64,000 nt of DNA from DASRJW01 sp964567755. Lineage in GTDB: Bacteria > Krumholzibacteriota > Krumholzibacteriia > G020349025. Within the stretch, counting starts at the first letter, position 1. Each line of letters opens with the position of its first letter. The notes beneath the pieces are model-generated. The model worked only from the letters and a program-made list of their open reading frames with translations, did not search any database and had not been told where the DNA came from. Below, in pieces: positions 33,088 to 43,238 of the stretch. A program made the translations under genes and the position numbers. The DNA is taken from positions 62,001-126,000 of the forward strand of contig CAZMNW010000049.1 in NCBI GenBank assembly GCA_964567755.1, in the 5' to 3' direction.

Positions 33088-35430
33088 ATGATGAATTGTC
33101 GCATCGTGGCCGGCTCGATGTTCTCGTTGCTGGCCATTGCCTTGAGTTCGTGCGGTCCGAAGCCAGAGAAGGCATCGCCAGCAGCCGGATCCGCGGATCC
33201 TCGCATGGCGGGCTTCGAGGGTGTCATCGCCAAAACCTATGCGGAATCGAAAGAAGACTGGCCAGAGCGAGTCAAGGCACCCGCCGGCGCGCCCAACGTA
33301 CTCCTGATCCTGCTGGACGACTGCGGCTTCGGCCAGCTCGGCCCCTACGGCGGTCTGATCGACACGCCCAACTTGAACGAACTGGCAAGCAACGGCCTCG
33401 TGTATAGCAACTTCCACACCACCGCACTGTGCTCGCCCACGCGTGCCGCGCTCATGGCCGGGCGGAACCACCATTCCATTGGGCTCGGGAGCCACGCTCT
33501 GACCGCCATGGGTTTCCCTGGTTATAACGGCTTCGTGCCGCCCCAGGCTGCAAGCGGCGCCAAGCTGTTGCAGCAATCCGGTTTCACGACCTATGCCCTC
33601 GGCAAGTGGGATCACACGCCATTGTGGGAAATCTCCTCCACTGGTCCGTTCAATGGCTGGTCGAGCGCAGAGGGCTTCGATCATTACTATGGATTCATGT
33701 CGGCCGACATCCACAACTTCGTTCCGATCATGTACAACGATCACTGGCCGACGAATCCGTCCATCGGCAAACCCGACTACCATGTCAGCACGGACATGGC
33801 CGACCGCGCGATCTACTGGATGACCGCCCAAAAATCCATCAGCCCGGACCGTCCGTTCATGATGTTCTGGGCCCCTGGAGCCGTGCACGCCCCGCACCAC
33901 GCCACCAAAGAATACTTGGACATGTATAGGGGCAAATTCGATCAGGGCTGGGATGCCGCGCGCGAACAGATTCTCACCAACCAGATCGCCAGGGGAATCT
34001 TCCCAGCGGGCACGAAGCTGGCCGAGCGCCCCGCCGATATCCCAGCATGGGAGTCGCTCAACCCCGCGCAGAAGAAGATCTATGCGCGGCAGATGGAAGC
34101 CTTCGCGGCCCAGCTCACGCATGTGGACCACGAGATCGGCCGCATGGTTGCGACTCTGAAGCGAACGGGCATGCTCGACAACACTTTGATCATGGTCACT
34201 TCCGACAACGGCGCGAGCGGCGAAGGTGGCCTGGAAGGAACCCACAACGAGATGCTGGTTCTCAACGGCATTGCCAAGACCCCTTTCGAAGAGAACATGA
34301 AGTTCATCGACGAGTGGGGCACGACCGAAACCGATAACCATTACCACGCGGGATGGGCGATGGCCGGGAACACGCCGTTCAAGTACTTCAAGCAATCCAG
34401 TCACAATGGTGGGATCACCGATCCGCTGATCGTGCATTGGCCGAATGGGATCCAAGCGAAGGGTGAGCTTCGCACGCAGTACCATCACATCATCGACATC
34501 GCGCCGACTTTCTTGGACGTGGCTGGTGTACCGTTCGCGGCAGAGGTGGACGGCGTCCAGCAGATGCCGTTGGACGGGGTGAGCATGCGGTATTCCTTCG
34601 ACAACGCGGCGGCACCCACCGCGCACCCGATTCAGTACTATGAAATGTTCGGAAACAGGGCCATCTATGCCGACGGGTGGAAGGCCGTCGTGCTGCACGG
34701 CAATCGCATGCCGTGGGTCGTGGCCGGGACCTTCGACTTCGCCCGGGACACCTGGGAGCTGTACAACCTCGAGGAGGATCCCACCGAAACCACCGATCTG
34801 GCGGCACGCGAGCCCGCGAAGCTCGAGGAACTGAAGAAGAAATGGGACGAAGAAGCGCTGAAGTACAACGTCTACCCGCTCTACGACGATATCGGCGCGC
34901 GGGCGGCAAACGTCACCAAGATCTTCGGCGCCAAGACGAACACTTTCACCTACTATCCACCTGGGGCCGAGTTCATTGCGGAGGCCACTTCACCGCCGGT
35001 GAAAAATCGCAGCCACACGATCACCGCCCTGCTCGAGACCGACGGCCGGACGGATGGCGTGATCACCGCGTGCGGAGGGTATTTCTCCGGCTACACGCTG
35101 TACGTGAAGAACAACATCGTGACCTACACGTACAACTACTACGACGAGTACTACTACACCGTCAAAGCCTCCAAGCCATTGACGGCCGGGAAACACGAAA
35201 TCAAGCTCGTGTATGAAAAGCTCGAGGGGAACACCGCGAAGGTGACGCTGCAACTCGACGGCGCGACGGTGGGTCAGGGGACGATCGACAAGGTCGTGTT
35301 GTCCAAGTATTCCATCTCCGAACCGTTCGATGTCGGGGTCGACAACGGCGGCTCCGTGGCCCGCAAGGAGTACGCGTCGCCCTTCCACTTCAGCGACGCA
35401 TTGGACAAGGTGACCTTCGATCTGCAGTGA
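33088..35430 (+). CDS. Lipoprotein arylsulfatase
   Basis: 780 residues of the formylglycine-dependent sulfatase family. The N terminus has a lipobox (LAIALSSC), so it should be lipid-anchored outside the cytoplasmic membrane. NVLLILLDDCGFG holds metal-binding Asp residues, and ALCSPTRAALMAGR is the sulfatase signature C-x-P-x-R, whose Cys115 would be turned into formylglycine. GKWDHT and TSDNGASG supply further active-site residues. The last 170 residues form a beta-rich extension common in the large arylsulfatase branch. The start may be the ATG at 33088 or the next at 33091. No formylglycine-generating enzyme gene is visible in this window. Confidence 0.9.
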   Translation: MMNCRIVAGSMFSLLAIALSSCGPKPEKASPAAGSADPRMAGFEGVIAKTYAESKEDWPERVKAPAGAPNVLLILLDDCGFGQLGPYGGLIDTPNLNELASNGLVYSNFHTTALCSPTRAALMAGRNHHSIGLGSHALTAMGFPGYNGFVPPQAASGAKLLQQSGFTTYALGKWDHTPLWEISSTGPFNGWSSAEGFDHYYGFMSADIHNFVPIMYNDHWPTNPSIGKPDYHVSTDMADRAIYWMTAQKSISPDRPFMMFWAPGAVHAPHHATKEYLDMYRGKFDQGWDAAREQILTNQIARGIFPAGTKLAERPADIPAWESLNPAQKKIYARQMEAFAAQLTHVDHEIGRMVATLKRTGMLDNTLIMVTSDNGASGEGGLEGTHNEMLVLNGIAKTPFEENMKFIDEWGTTETDNHYHAGWAMAGNTPFKYFKQSSHNGGITDPLIVHWPNGIQAKGELRTQYHHIIDIAPTFLDVAGVPFAAEVDGVQQMPLDGVSMRYSFDNAAAPTAHPIQYYEMFGNRAIYADGWKAVVLHGNRMPWVVAGTFDFARDTWELYNLEEDPTETTDLAAREPAKLEELKKKWDEEALKYNVYPLYDDIGARAANVTKIFGAKTNTFTYYPPGAEFIAEATSPPVKNRSHTITALLETDGRTDGVITACGGYFSGYTLYVKNNIVTYTYNYYDEYYYTVKASKPLTAGKHEIKLVYEKLEGNTAKVTLQLDGATVGQGTIDKVVLSKYSISEPFDVGVDNGGSVARKEYASPFHFSDALDKVTFDLQ

Positions 35431-35448
35431 ACCTTGGTCAGGCGCGCA

Positions 35449-38400
35449 TCACGGCGCCACGTGGGAGCGGCTGTTGCTGACGCCCGCGTGGCGCTGATCG
35501 CGATCGAGGAGCGGTTGGATGGACGGCGCCAGCACCTTGAAGGCTTGCAGCGCCAGAGAGCTGGTGAAGGTGTAATCGCCGGCCGATTCACCGGCGACGT
35601 GTGCGGTGATCACCCCATAGTGTCGATCGCCGATGAAGAAAACGAACGACGCGGTGCGGCTGATGGCGCGTGATGTGAGCAGCGTGCCGTCGGCCGCGAA
35701 GGTCTCGTAGCGATTGTCACCCGAGCCGGTCTTGCCCCCGATGGCCACACGCGTGCCGTTGCGCGCTTGCACTGCGCCCCGCGCGCGCACGGCCGTGCCG
35801 TTCTCGACCGCGTCCTGCATCAAGGTCTTGAGAGTGCGAGCCACTTCGGCCGGCATCACACGCTCGGTCGCGGGCGGGGCGCTGGCGAAATGCGTCTCGT
35901 ACGGCGTGTCTTCGCCGAAGTGCACCGCCGTGATCCGATGCGTCGGCGCGCGCAACCCGTCGTTCTGCAAGATCCCCACCAGCTCCGCCAGCGCCGCCGG
36001 CCGGTCGGCCGAGCTGCCGATGGCGGTGGCCAGCGACGGCACCAGCGAGCCGAACGGATAGCCGAGCTCGCGCCAGGCGGCATGGATGCCTTCAAATGCC
36101 TTGCGTTCCATCTCGATGCGCAAGCGGATGTTCTGCGACCGCCAGGCGCCCTTGTTGAATAGCCACGCAAAGGCATCACGGCGCACTTCGGCGCTGCGCT
36201 CTGCCAGCTCGGCGAACTTGGCTGCGGGGTGACGCTCCCGATCCCTCACCAACCAGATCTCGAGCGGATCACGCTTCATGAGCCAACCCTGGTCGCTCAG
36301 GCTGAGCGAGCGCTGGCCATACGCGCGCAGCAGGCGCGGTGCTGCGGCGGCGAATTCGCTGGCGCGCGCCGGGAAGAGGCGGCCCGCGGCCGCCACCAGC
36401 TCTTCGGCCCGTGCTTCGGATCTCGCCGCAAGATAGAACACCGCGAAACGCTCCAACTGCCGGCCATTCTGGCCGCAGAGCTTGCGCACGGCTGCATCCG
36501 CGCCCAAGTCGCGGTACTTTTCGTACGCCGCCAGCAATTGCGCCCGCGACTCGCGCGCCACCGACGATTCGAGCAATGTCACGCGTTCAGGATGATTGCG
36601 ATTCTCGAGGATGGCGTGCTCGTCGTAGCCGCGGGCAGCTGTGTAGTACGACACCAGATCGCGCATCAATCGGATGAAGACGAGATTCACCGAATGGCGG
36701 AAGCCCAAACGCAACGGCACGTCCCCCTCGATCTTGTCATCGAAGTTCTCGAACGTGTGCAACCCGCTGCCGGTGAAGAACTGCGCTTCGGGATCCGCCG
36801 AGTAGGTGCGCTCCAAGCTGGCCTCCAGCATGCGATCGAGCGCCGCCTCCGGGTGCGCGCCAAGCCAACCCGCGGCCCAGCGCGTCAACGGATCGGGCGC
36901 CGTTTGTGCCACCTTCCAGCGCTCCTCGACGGCCACTTGGCCCAGGCGCTCGTGCAGCGCCGCGATCACCATCAGATAGCTGGCCATGGTGCGTAACTTC
37001 GCCGTCGAACCCAGCTCGAGCTTCGACATGTCGTTGAGATCAAGCGGCCGGTCGAGGTCGTCGGCGTGAACCAACAATCGGTTGCCGGATGGATCGCTGC
37101 CGTAGAGCGAGAAGGTGTAGATCACCTGCGTCGGATCACCGTCCCCGAGCAAACGCTCGCCAAAGAGGCCGTTGCGCGCCAGGAACGCTGGATCGCGCAT
37201 TCGATGCAGGGTCGCGAGCACCGCCGTTTGCGCCGGAATGTCGAGTGTGGTTTGGACGCGCAGGTCCAGATGATCCAGGTCGTAGTATCCACGCATCCCG
37301 AGCAGATCGAGCAAATCGGTGCGAATGGCGTTGGTCGCCTTGCGATCGGCGAAGCCGACGCTTGTATGCTGCGGGCGGCGGTGGCGCAGCGCCAGCGGCA
37401 ACGCGCGAGCCGCCGTCGCCAGTTCCGGGGTCACGATTCCCGCTGTGACCAGCTCGTCCCAGTAGAACTCGAGCCGTTGTTCGAGGGCGGTGCGATCGGA
37501 ACCGAGATACAGCGAAGGCCGGCGCGTGGCGAGAAGCAACGCCAAGGCCTGCTTGGTGCTTTCAGCCTTGCGTGTCAGACCTTCGCGTTCTTCCGGCAGC
37601 GACAGATCCACGACCAGTTGCTCGAGACTCTTGCCGAACCAGACACGCAATCCTTCGCCCAGGCCAACCACCTCGCCGACCTCGGCCGCGGCGCCGAGCG
37701 GCAACCCGTTGACATAGTCGAGGACGATCCGCCGGCGCGCCGCGCGCGTATCTTCTCCGCCGCGGTACGCGGCGTAGGACGCGCCCAGCATTTGATGCAG
37801 CTTGTCCTGCACTCCCGCGGTACGCCCCTGGGGCGAATGACGAAACTTCTGCACTTGTGTCGCCAGCGTGCTGCCGCCGGATGTGTTGCCGGTCTCGAAC
37901 AGATTGTCGAGCGCGTAGCGCCAGCCCGAGATCAACAAACGATCCCATTCGAGCGCCGGATTCATGCGCGGGCGCGAATCGTCGAGAAGGGTGCGGTCCT
38001 CCACGTACAGGAGCGCGTGCACGATGAGCGGCGGGATGTCGACGAACTCGCGGAACACGTTGTGCGCAGGCCTGGCATCGAAGAGCGTGCGTCCGCCGTC
38101 GTCCAAGATCTGCAGGCCGGCGCTGTTCTTCTCGCGATAGGGCGGCGCGATGTTCTGGGCCACGAGTGCGCGCAGCTCGTTCGATGGAGCTGCTTGGCGG
38201 GCGACGCGGAAACCGTTCGACTCGAGTCGCGCCTGCATGTCCCTGAGCCGCGCATACCCGTGCCGCAGGTCGTAAGGCCCTTGGGGCGCCTGCAACGGTG
38301 ACGCGCTGCCGCCGTCGCCGACAGTCCACGTGAGTCTGGCGGCACGCGTCACGAAGTAGCGCGACTGCAGGCGTGACGTGCGCAGCTCCCATCCCAGGAA

Positions 38401-38673
38401 GCCCAAAAGACAGGCGAAAAGTGTGACGGTTATCAGGATCCAGGAGCGCCGTGGCCGAGGCACCACGACCCGGGAGACCCGCAGAACGAGAGGTCGTCCG
38501 GCTGGCCACCAGGAGCGGAGCGCTAGGCGTCCGTTGGCGGGGACCAGCCTGGCTGGGCTCCAAACCCCACCGCCGAGGCGCAGCAAGCGCCCGCGGGCCA
38601 TCGCCAGGGGAGGTGGCGCCGAATCGGCCGGCCGGGACGCGCCCAGACAGGCTTCAGGCGGAGGTGGGTTCAT
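35449..38673 (-). CDS. Bifunctional class A penicillin-binding protein with large insert
   Basis: 1074 residues. A single membrane segment (about 78-98) is followed by a GT51 transglycosylase domain (ALLYVEDRTLLDD with the catalytic Glu, GGSTLATQVQKF) and a transpeptidase domain with STAK (Ser556, motif SxxK), SVN (Ser661, SxN) and KTG (Lys981). All catalytic motifs are present. The SxN to KTG distance of about 320 residues is well above the roughly 120-190 in enteric class A PBPs, so a helical insert of 150 or more residues sits within the transpeptidase domain. It builds and cross-links peptidoglycan in the periplasm. The start is uncertain: the Pro-rich beginning MNPPPPEA and the basic stretch before the membrane segment give several options (for example residue 25). 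Confidence 0.88.
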   Translation of the reverse strand: MNPPPPEACLGASRPADSAPPPLAMARGRLLRLGGGVWSPARLVPANGRLALRSWWPAGRPLVLRVSRVVVPRPRRSWILITVTLFACLLGFLGWELRTSRLQSRYFVTRAARLTWTVGDGGSASPLQAPQGPYDLRHGYARLRDMQARLESNGFRVARQAAPSNELRALVAQNIAPPYREKNSAGLQILDDGGRTLFDARPAHNVFREFVDIPPLIVHALLYVEDRTLLDDSRPRMNPALEWDRLLISGWRYALDNLFETGNTSGGSTLATQVQKFRHSPQGRTAGVQDKLHQMLGASYAAYRGGEDTRAARRRIVLDYVNGLPLGAAAEVGEVVGLGEGLRVWFGKSLEQLVVDLSLPEEREGLTRKAESTKQALALLLATRRPSLYLGSDRTALEQRLEFYWDELVTAGIVTPELATAARALPLALRHRRPQHTSVGFADRKATNAIRTDLLDLLGMRGYYDLDHLDLRVQTTLDIPAQTAVLATLHRMRDPAFLARNGLFGERLLGDGDPTQVIYTFSLYGSDPSGNRLLVHADDLDRPLDLNDMSKLELGSTAKLRTMASYLMVIAALHERLGQVAVEERWKVAQTAPDPLTRWAAGWLGAHPEAALDRMLEASLERTYSADPEAQFFTGSGLHTFENFDDKIEGDVPLRLGFRHSVNLVFIRLMRDLVSYYTAARGYDEHAILENRNHPERVTLLESSVARESRAQLLAAYEKYRDLGADAAVRKLCGQNGRQLERFAVFYLAARSEARAEELVAAAGRLFPARASEFAAAAPRLLRAYGQRSLSLSDQGWLMKRDPLEIWLVRDRERHPAAKFAELAERSAEVRRDAFAWLFNKGAWRSQNIRLRIEMERKAFEGIHAAWRELGYPFGSLVPSLATAIGSSADRPAALAELVGILQNDGLRAPTHRITAVHFGEDTPYETHFASAPPATERVMPAEVARTLKTLMQDAVENGTAVRARGAVQARNGTRVAIGGKTGSGDNRYETFAADGTLLTSRAISRTASFVFFIGDRHYGVITAHVAGESAGDYTFTSSLALQAFKVLAPSIQPLLDRDQRHAGVSNSRSHVAP

Positions 38674-38978
38674 AAGTTCACGAGCCCAGCCCGGCTTCCC
38701 CGTAAGAATCGGCGAGGGGGCCTTGGGCCAAGCGTCCGGTGAAGCTCCGGGGGGCGGATCGAAGCAGGATGACCGGTTTCGCCCCCAAGCCTAACATACA
38801 TCAGGCTCGTGTCGGGAAGGGCGTGCGCGCACACCGCGCTTCGGTCACATTCTTAAGATGCTACGCGGGCTCTATGCTTCCCCGTCTGGATTCACCCCCT
38901 GACGGGATCGCGGGTGGGGCCACGGCAGCACCGTCTCGGCGCTCCACCGAAAATCGACCATAGCACAGAAAGGATGAC
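38674..38978. promoter_or_regulatory. Divergent intergenic region between PBP and thiL
   Basis: 305 bp between the start codons of two divergent genes, so it should contain both promoters. I see no gene, no TPP-riboswitch core before thiL, and no clear consensus promoter. GAAAGGA upstream of 38979 is the thiL ribosome-binding site. Confidence 0.5.
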
Positions 38979-40130
38979 ATGCGTCGGCGAGTGCAGCGTT
39001 TTCGACCAGACCCGCGCCAGGGCTTAGTCCTGACACATGTCGGTGAATCCGGATTGATCCAGCGCTTGACGACGCTGCTGCCGAAAGCACCCGCGAACGT
39101 CCTTGTCGGCGCAGGACTCGACGACACCGCCGTCGTCGACGTCGGCACATCGGACCTGTGGTTGCTGACCTGCGATGTCCAGTGCGAGGGTACTCATTTC
39201 GAGCGCGAGTGGATCGATGCGCACACCCTCGGTCGCCGCGCCGCCGCCGTGAACTTGAGCGACATCGCCGCCATGGGCGGGGAGCCGCACTTCGCCCTCG
39301 TGTCGTTGCTGCTGCCGCCAGGGCTTCCGGTGCGGTTCTTCGACGATGTCATGCGTGGCCTCGCGGCGCGCTTCCATGCCGCGCGAACCGTCATCGTCGG
39401 AGGCAACATCGCGCGCGCGCGGCGCGACATCGCCATCGACGTCTGCCTCGTGGGCCGTGTTGCCCGTCGCCAGCTGGTGCGCCGCAGCGGCGCCCGCCCC
39501 GGTGATCGCATCTTGATCACCGGTTCTCCGGGCGACAGCGCCGCTGGGTTGGCGTTGCTGCGTCACGATCCGGAACGTGGAGGAGCACTGCGACGCCGTT
39601 TCCTCGAGCCGGAGCCGCGGCTCGCAGCCGGTCGCGCCCTTGCGTTGGGCGGTGCGTCGGCGATGATCGACGTGAGTGATGGCTTGAGCACCGATCTTTT
39701 GCGTTTATGCGATGCGAGTGGCGTCGATGTGGAGATCCATGCCGATCGTCTGCCGATCTCCGCCGCGTTATCCCGCGCCGCCACTCGCCTGGGGGAGGAC
39801 CCGCTGCGCTGGGTTCTTCACGGCGGCGAGGCCTACGAGCTCTTGTGTGCGCTGCCGCCCGCGCGACTGGCGGGAGCGCGCCAGCGCCGGTTGCAGGCGC
39901 GCGCCGGCGTGCCGCTGCACGACATCGGCTGCGTGCTCGCTCCGGGCGCCGGTCGCTGGCTGGTGCACGATGGCCGGCGTTTGCCACTCGAACCAGAGAG
40001 CTTCGAACATTTCCCGCGCCCGAAGGCGGCGTTCACGCGGCCCTCGGTCAGGCAAGGCAAGACCGCAGAAGGCAGACGGAAAGCAGGCGCGAAAGCGCGC
40101 CGGGCTTCGCGCGCACCGCGGTCTTCCTGA
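38979..40130 (+). CDS. thiL: Thiamine-monophosphate kinase
   Basis: 383 residues. It phosphorylates thiamine monophosphate to thiamine diphosphate in the last step of cofactor synthesis. LVGAGLDDTAVVD, TCDVQCEGTHFER (metal-binding and substrate loop), NLSDIAAMGGEPH, IVGGNIARA and MIDVSDGLSTDLLRLC are all typical ThiL blocks. The first 25 residues and a Lys/Arg-rich tail of about 40 residues at the C terminus are additions. Start ATG has GAAAGGA upstream. The acyl-CoA synthetase follows after 82 bp. Confidence 0.95.
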   Translation: MRRRVQRFRPDPRQGLVLTHVGESGLIQRLTTLLPKAPANVLVGAGLDDTAVVDVGTSDLWLLTCDVQCEGTHFEREWIDAHTLGRRAAAVNLSDIAAMGGEPHFALVSLLLPPGLPVRFFDDVMRGLAARFHAARTVIVGGNIARARRDIAIDVCLVGRVARRQLVRRSGARPGDRILITGSPGDSAAGLALLRHDPERGGALRRRFLEPEPRLAAGRALALGGASAMIDVSDGLSTDLLRLCDASGVDVEIHADRLPISAALSRAATRLGEDPLRWVLHGGEAYELLCALPPARLAGARQRRLQARAGVPLHDIGCVLAPGAGRWLVHDGRRLPLEPESFEHFPRPKAAFTRPSVRQGKTAEGRRKAGAKARRASRAPRSS

Positions 40131-40212
40131 CATCTGCGAATCCGAGCCGCGCGCTGGCCAGCCGTGAACTGGCCCGTGGTACGGCCTATGCTGACCGGCG
40201 TGCGGAGGCTCT

Positions 40213-42099
40213 ATGCGCGACCCGAGAACGATCTGCGAGCTGTTCCAACACTCGCTCGCCGCGCGATCGCGTGCGAACGCCTTCGCCGAGAAACATGCCG
40301 GGCGTTACAGACTCTGTAGCGATCGCGAGATCGCCGACCGCGTCCAGGCGATCGCTGCCACGTTGCGCCAGCTCGGCGTGCAGCCGGGCGACCGCGTCGC
40401 CATCATCGCTTCCAACCGTCTCGAGTGGGCCATCGCCGATTATGCCATCCTCCATTGTGGCGGTGTCACGGTTCCGGTGTATCCAACGCTGCCGGCGACG
40501 ACCGTGCAACACATCCTGGGTGATTGCGACGTCATGCTGGCCTTCGTCGCCGACGCCGCTCAGCTCGCCAAGCTCGGCGGCCACGAGCAACTGCCGCACT
40601 TGCACCACGTGGTGGTTTTCGACCCGGCGCCCGCAACCGATGCCGCGTCCGGTTCGGCCGGCGCCGCGCCGCCACGCTCCGTCACCGCCTGGCGCGACTT
40701 CGAAACGCGCGGCGCTTCCTTGCATGATCCCAAGACCTTCGAACGCGTCTGGCAGGCCGTGAAGGCCGACGATCTGGCGACGATCATCTACACCTCGGGC
40801 ACGACCGGCGTGCCGAAGGGCGTGATGCTCACGCATGCCAACATCGTGTCCAATGTACTGAGCACGCTCGCGCGTCTCCCGATCGGTCCCGGCGATACGT
40901 GCCTTTCCTTCTTGCCGCTGTCGCATATTCTCGAACGCATGGCGGGCCACTTCGTCATGTGGTATGCCGGCGTTTCCATCGCCTACGCCGAGAGCTTCGA
41001 CACCGTGCCGCAGAACTTGCTCGAAGTGCGGCCGACGATCCTCATCAGCGTGCCGCGCTTGTACGAGAAGATGCACGCGCGCGTGCTCGCCGCGCTCGCG
41101 ACCGCCTCGCCGCTGCGCCAGCATCTGTTCGCATGGGCGGTGGAGACGGGCCGCAGTCGCGTGCGCATCGAGCAGCAGGATCGACACGTGCCCCCGTGGC
41201 TCGCCATCCAGAACACGGTCGCGGACAAATTGGTGTTCGCCAAACTGCGCGAGCGCCTGGGCGGGCGCATGCGCTTCATGTTCTCGGGCGGGGCGCCGCT
41301 GTCGCCGGCCATCGCCGAATTCTTTCATGCCGCGAACCTGATCATCCTGGAAGGCTATGGGCTCACCGAGACGGCGCCCGTCGTCACGCTGAACCCTCTC
41401 GACCGCCCGCGGCTCGGCACCGTGGGCCCAGCCATCGACGGCATCGAGGTGCGTATCGCCGGCGATGGCGAGATTCTCACCCGTGGACCCAATGTGATGC
41501 GCGGTTACTACGGCATGCCGCAGGAAACGGAACAAGCGCTCGCCGGCGGCTGGTTCCACACCGGCGACATCGGGCGTCTCGACAGCGATGGCTACTTGCG
41601 GGTGACCGACCGCAAGAAGGATCTCTTGGTCACCTCCGGCGGCAAGAACATAGCGCCGCAACCGATCGAAGCCCGGCTCAAGGCGCTCGGCTTCATCGCC
41701 GAAGCCGTCCTCATCGGAGACCAACAGAAGTACGTGAGCGCGCTGCTCGTGCCGCAATTCGTCGCCTTGCGCGAGCACGCGCGCAGCATCGGACTCGCCG
41801 GCAGCGACGCGGAGCTCGTGCGAGCGCCCCAAGTGCTGCGACTCTACGAGGCAGTAATCGCGCAGGTGAACACGCGTCTGGCTCCCTATGAACGCATCAA
41901 GCGCTTCTGCCTCCTGGACCGGGAGCTGCAGCTGGAATCCGGCGAGATCACACCCACGATGAAGGTGAAGCGAAATGTCGTGGTGTCGACCTATGCCTCA
42001 CTCATCGATGGCATGTATCGTGACCCGGCGCCAGCCGGTGTCGGCTGTCCTCCGGCGGACTTGCACGAGCCGCGGGCGGATCCGGTTTCGAGCCACTGA
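40213..42099 (+). CDS. AMP-dependent long-chain acyl-CoA synthetase
   Basis: 628 residues of the FadD15-like branch of the AMP-binding superfamily. It should activate a fatty acid to acyl-CoA through an acyl-adenylate. The P-loop-like A3 motif is IIYTSGTTGVPKGVML, the A5 motif is EGYGLTETAPVVTLN, and the A7-A8 region is WFHTGDIGRLDSDGYLRVTDRKKDLLVTSGGKNIAPQPIE with the A10 Lys in GEITPTMKVKR. All are intact. The ATG follows GGAGG. No signal peptide or strong membrane helix. The acyl-CoA dehydrogenase at 53440 could use its product, but they are far apart. Confidence 0.92.
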   Translation: MRDPRTICELFQHSLAARSRANAFAEKHAGRYRLCSDREIADRVQAIAATLRQLGVQPGDRVAIIASNRLEWAIADYAILHCGGVTVPVYPTLPATTVQHILGDCDVMLAFVADAAQLAKLGGHEQLPHLHHVVVFDPAPATDAASGSAGAAPPRSVTAWRDFETRGASLHDPKTFERVWQAVKADDLATIIYTSGTTGVPKGVMLTHANIVSNVLSTLARLPIGPGDTCLSFLPLSHILERMAGHFVMWYAGVSIAYAESFDTVPQNLLEVRPTILISVPRLYEKMHARVLAALATASPLRQHLFAWAVETGRSRVRIEQQDRHVPPWLAIQNTVADKLVFAKLRERLGGRMRFMFSGGAPLSPAIAEFFHAANLIILEGYGLTETAPVVTLNPLDRPRLGTVGPAIDGIEVRIAGDGEILTRGPNVMRGYYGMPQETEQALAGGWFHTGDIGRLDSDGYLRVTDRKKDLLVTSGGKNIAPQPIEARLKALGFIAEAVLIGDQQKYVSALLVPQFVALREHARSIGLAGSDAELVRAPQVLRLYEAVIAQVNTRLAPYERIKRFCLLDRELQLESGEITPTMKVKRNVVVSTYASLIDGMYRDPAPAGVGCPPADLHEPRADPVSSH

Positions 42100-42110
42100 G
42101 GGATCGCCAA

Positions 42111-43238
42111 GTGAGGACGACTCCCATTGCTGCCGTTCCGATCGTCCGGGCCATGCTGGCTTCCCTGTGCCTCCTCGGCAGCCGCGCCTGGGGCACCGAT
42201 GCCGACCACGTCATCCACATCAGCTTGGATGGCTGCCGGGGCGACCTCCTGGCCACGATGTTGGCGCAAGACACGAACGGCGAGCTGGCTAATTTCAGGC
42301 GCTTCGTCGACGAGGGGGCGAGCACTTTCAACGCGCGCGCCGACTACACACACACCATCACGCTTCCCAATCACACCTCGATGCTCACGGGCCGTCCGGT
42401 GTTGCAGCCTGCCGCACAGCCGAACACGGTGCACCACGGCTACACGGACAACTCGGATCCCGGGGCCACCGTCACCTTGCACAACTCCGGCAATCCCAAC
42501 CTGAGCTACGTCGCCAGCGTTTTCGACGTCGCTCACGACGCCGGCTTGTCCACCGCCCTGTACGTGAGCAAGAGCAAGTTCGTGCTCTATGATCGCAGCT
42601 ATGACGCCGCTCACGGGGCCCCGGACTCCGTCCTGCCCGATTACGGCGCGGACAAGATCGACCACTATGTCTATCTGTCGTCGGCAGCGATGCATGCTGC
42701 CTTCCTGTCCGAGATGGCGCTTGACGACTACGCCTATTGCTTCGTCCATTACCAGGATCTGGACACGGTCGGTCATACGGACGGATGGGGAAGCACGAGT
42801 TGGCAGGCAGCGATGCGCACAGTCGATGATTACCTGGGCGAGATCTTCCTCTTGGCGACGACGGATGCAGAGCTCGCCGGTCGCACCGCCATCGTGTTGA
42901 CCTCGGATCACGGCGGCATCGGCACCGCTCATTCCAATGCGGCGTCGGTGGAGAATTACACGATTCCCGTGCTGGCCTGGGGCGCGGGTGTGGCGCGCGG
43001 GGTCGATTTCTACACTCTCAACCCGTCATCCCGTCAGAATCCCGGCAGCAGCAGGCCCGATTACGACGTCCGGCCACAACCCCTTCGCAACGGTGACACC
43101 GGCAATTTGACGCTGCGACTGCTCGGTCTCGCCAGCGTTCCCGGCTCGACGTTGAACAGCGCGCAGGATCTCGTCGCGGGTGCCCCCGCGTCGGTCCGAA
43201 GCTCAGGCTGGACAGAGATCAAGACGCGTTTTCGCTAG
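42111..43238 (+). CDS. Secreted type I phosphodiesterase/nucleotide pyrophosphatase-like enzyme
   Basis: 375 residues of the alkaline-phosphatase superfamily, NPP branch. Signal peptide (MLASLCLLGSRAWG) then VIHISLDGCRGDLL with metal-binding Asp, TITLPNHTSMLTGRP where the Thr of the TLPNH block is the expected nucleophile, VHYQDLDTVGHTDGWG, and LTSDHGGIGTAHS with metal-binding Asp and His. It probably hydrolyses phosphodiesters outside the cytoplasm; the substrate is unknown. Start GTG at 42111 has GAGGGA eight bases upstream. Its 3' end overlaps the convergent small gene by 20 bp. Confidence 0.85.
   Translation: MRTTPIAAVPIVRAMLASLCLLGSRAWGTDADHVIHISLDGCRGDLLATMLAQDTNGELANFRRFVDEGASTFNARADYTHTITLPNHTSMLTGRPVLQPAAQPNTVHHGYTDNSDPGATVTLHNSGNPNLSYVASVFDVAHDAGLSTALYVSKSKFVLYDRSYDAAHGAPDSVLPDYGADKIDHYVYLSSAAMHAAFLSEMALDDYAYCFVHYQDLDTVGHTDGWGSTSWQAAMRTVDDYLGEIFLLATTDAELAGRTAIVLTSDHGGIGTAHSNAASVENYTIPVLAWGAGVARGVDFYTLNPSSRQNPGSSRPDYDVRPQPLRNGDTGNLTLRLLGLASVPGSTLNSAQDLVAGAPASVRSSGWTEIKTRFR

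Noticed and set aside
38674..38978. TPP riboswitch before thiL
   Set aside because: No CTGAGA or ACCTGA-type core elements were found in the leader.
40186..41832. 548-residue minus-strand frame opposite the acyl-CoA synthetase
   Set aside because: The synthetase has all A-motifs; the opposite frame is a shadow.
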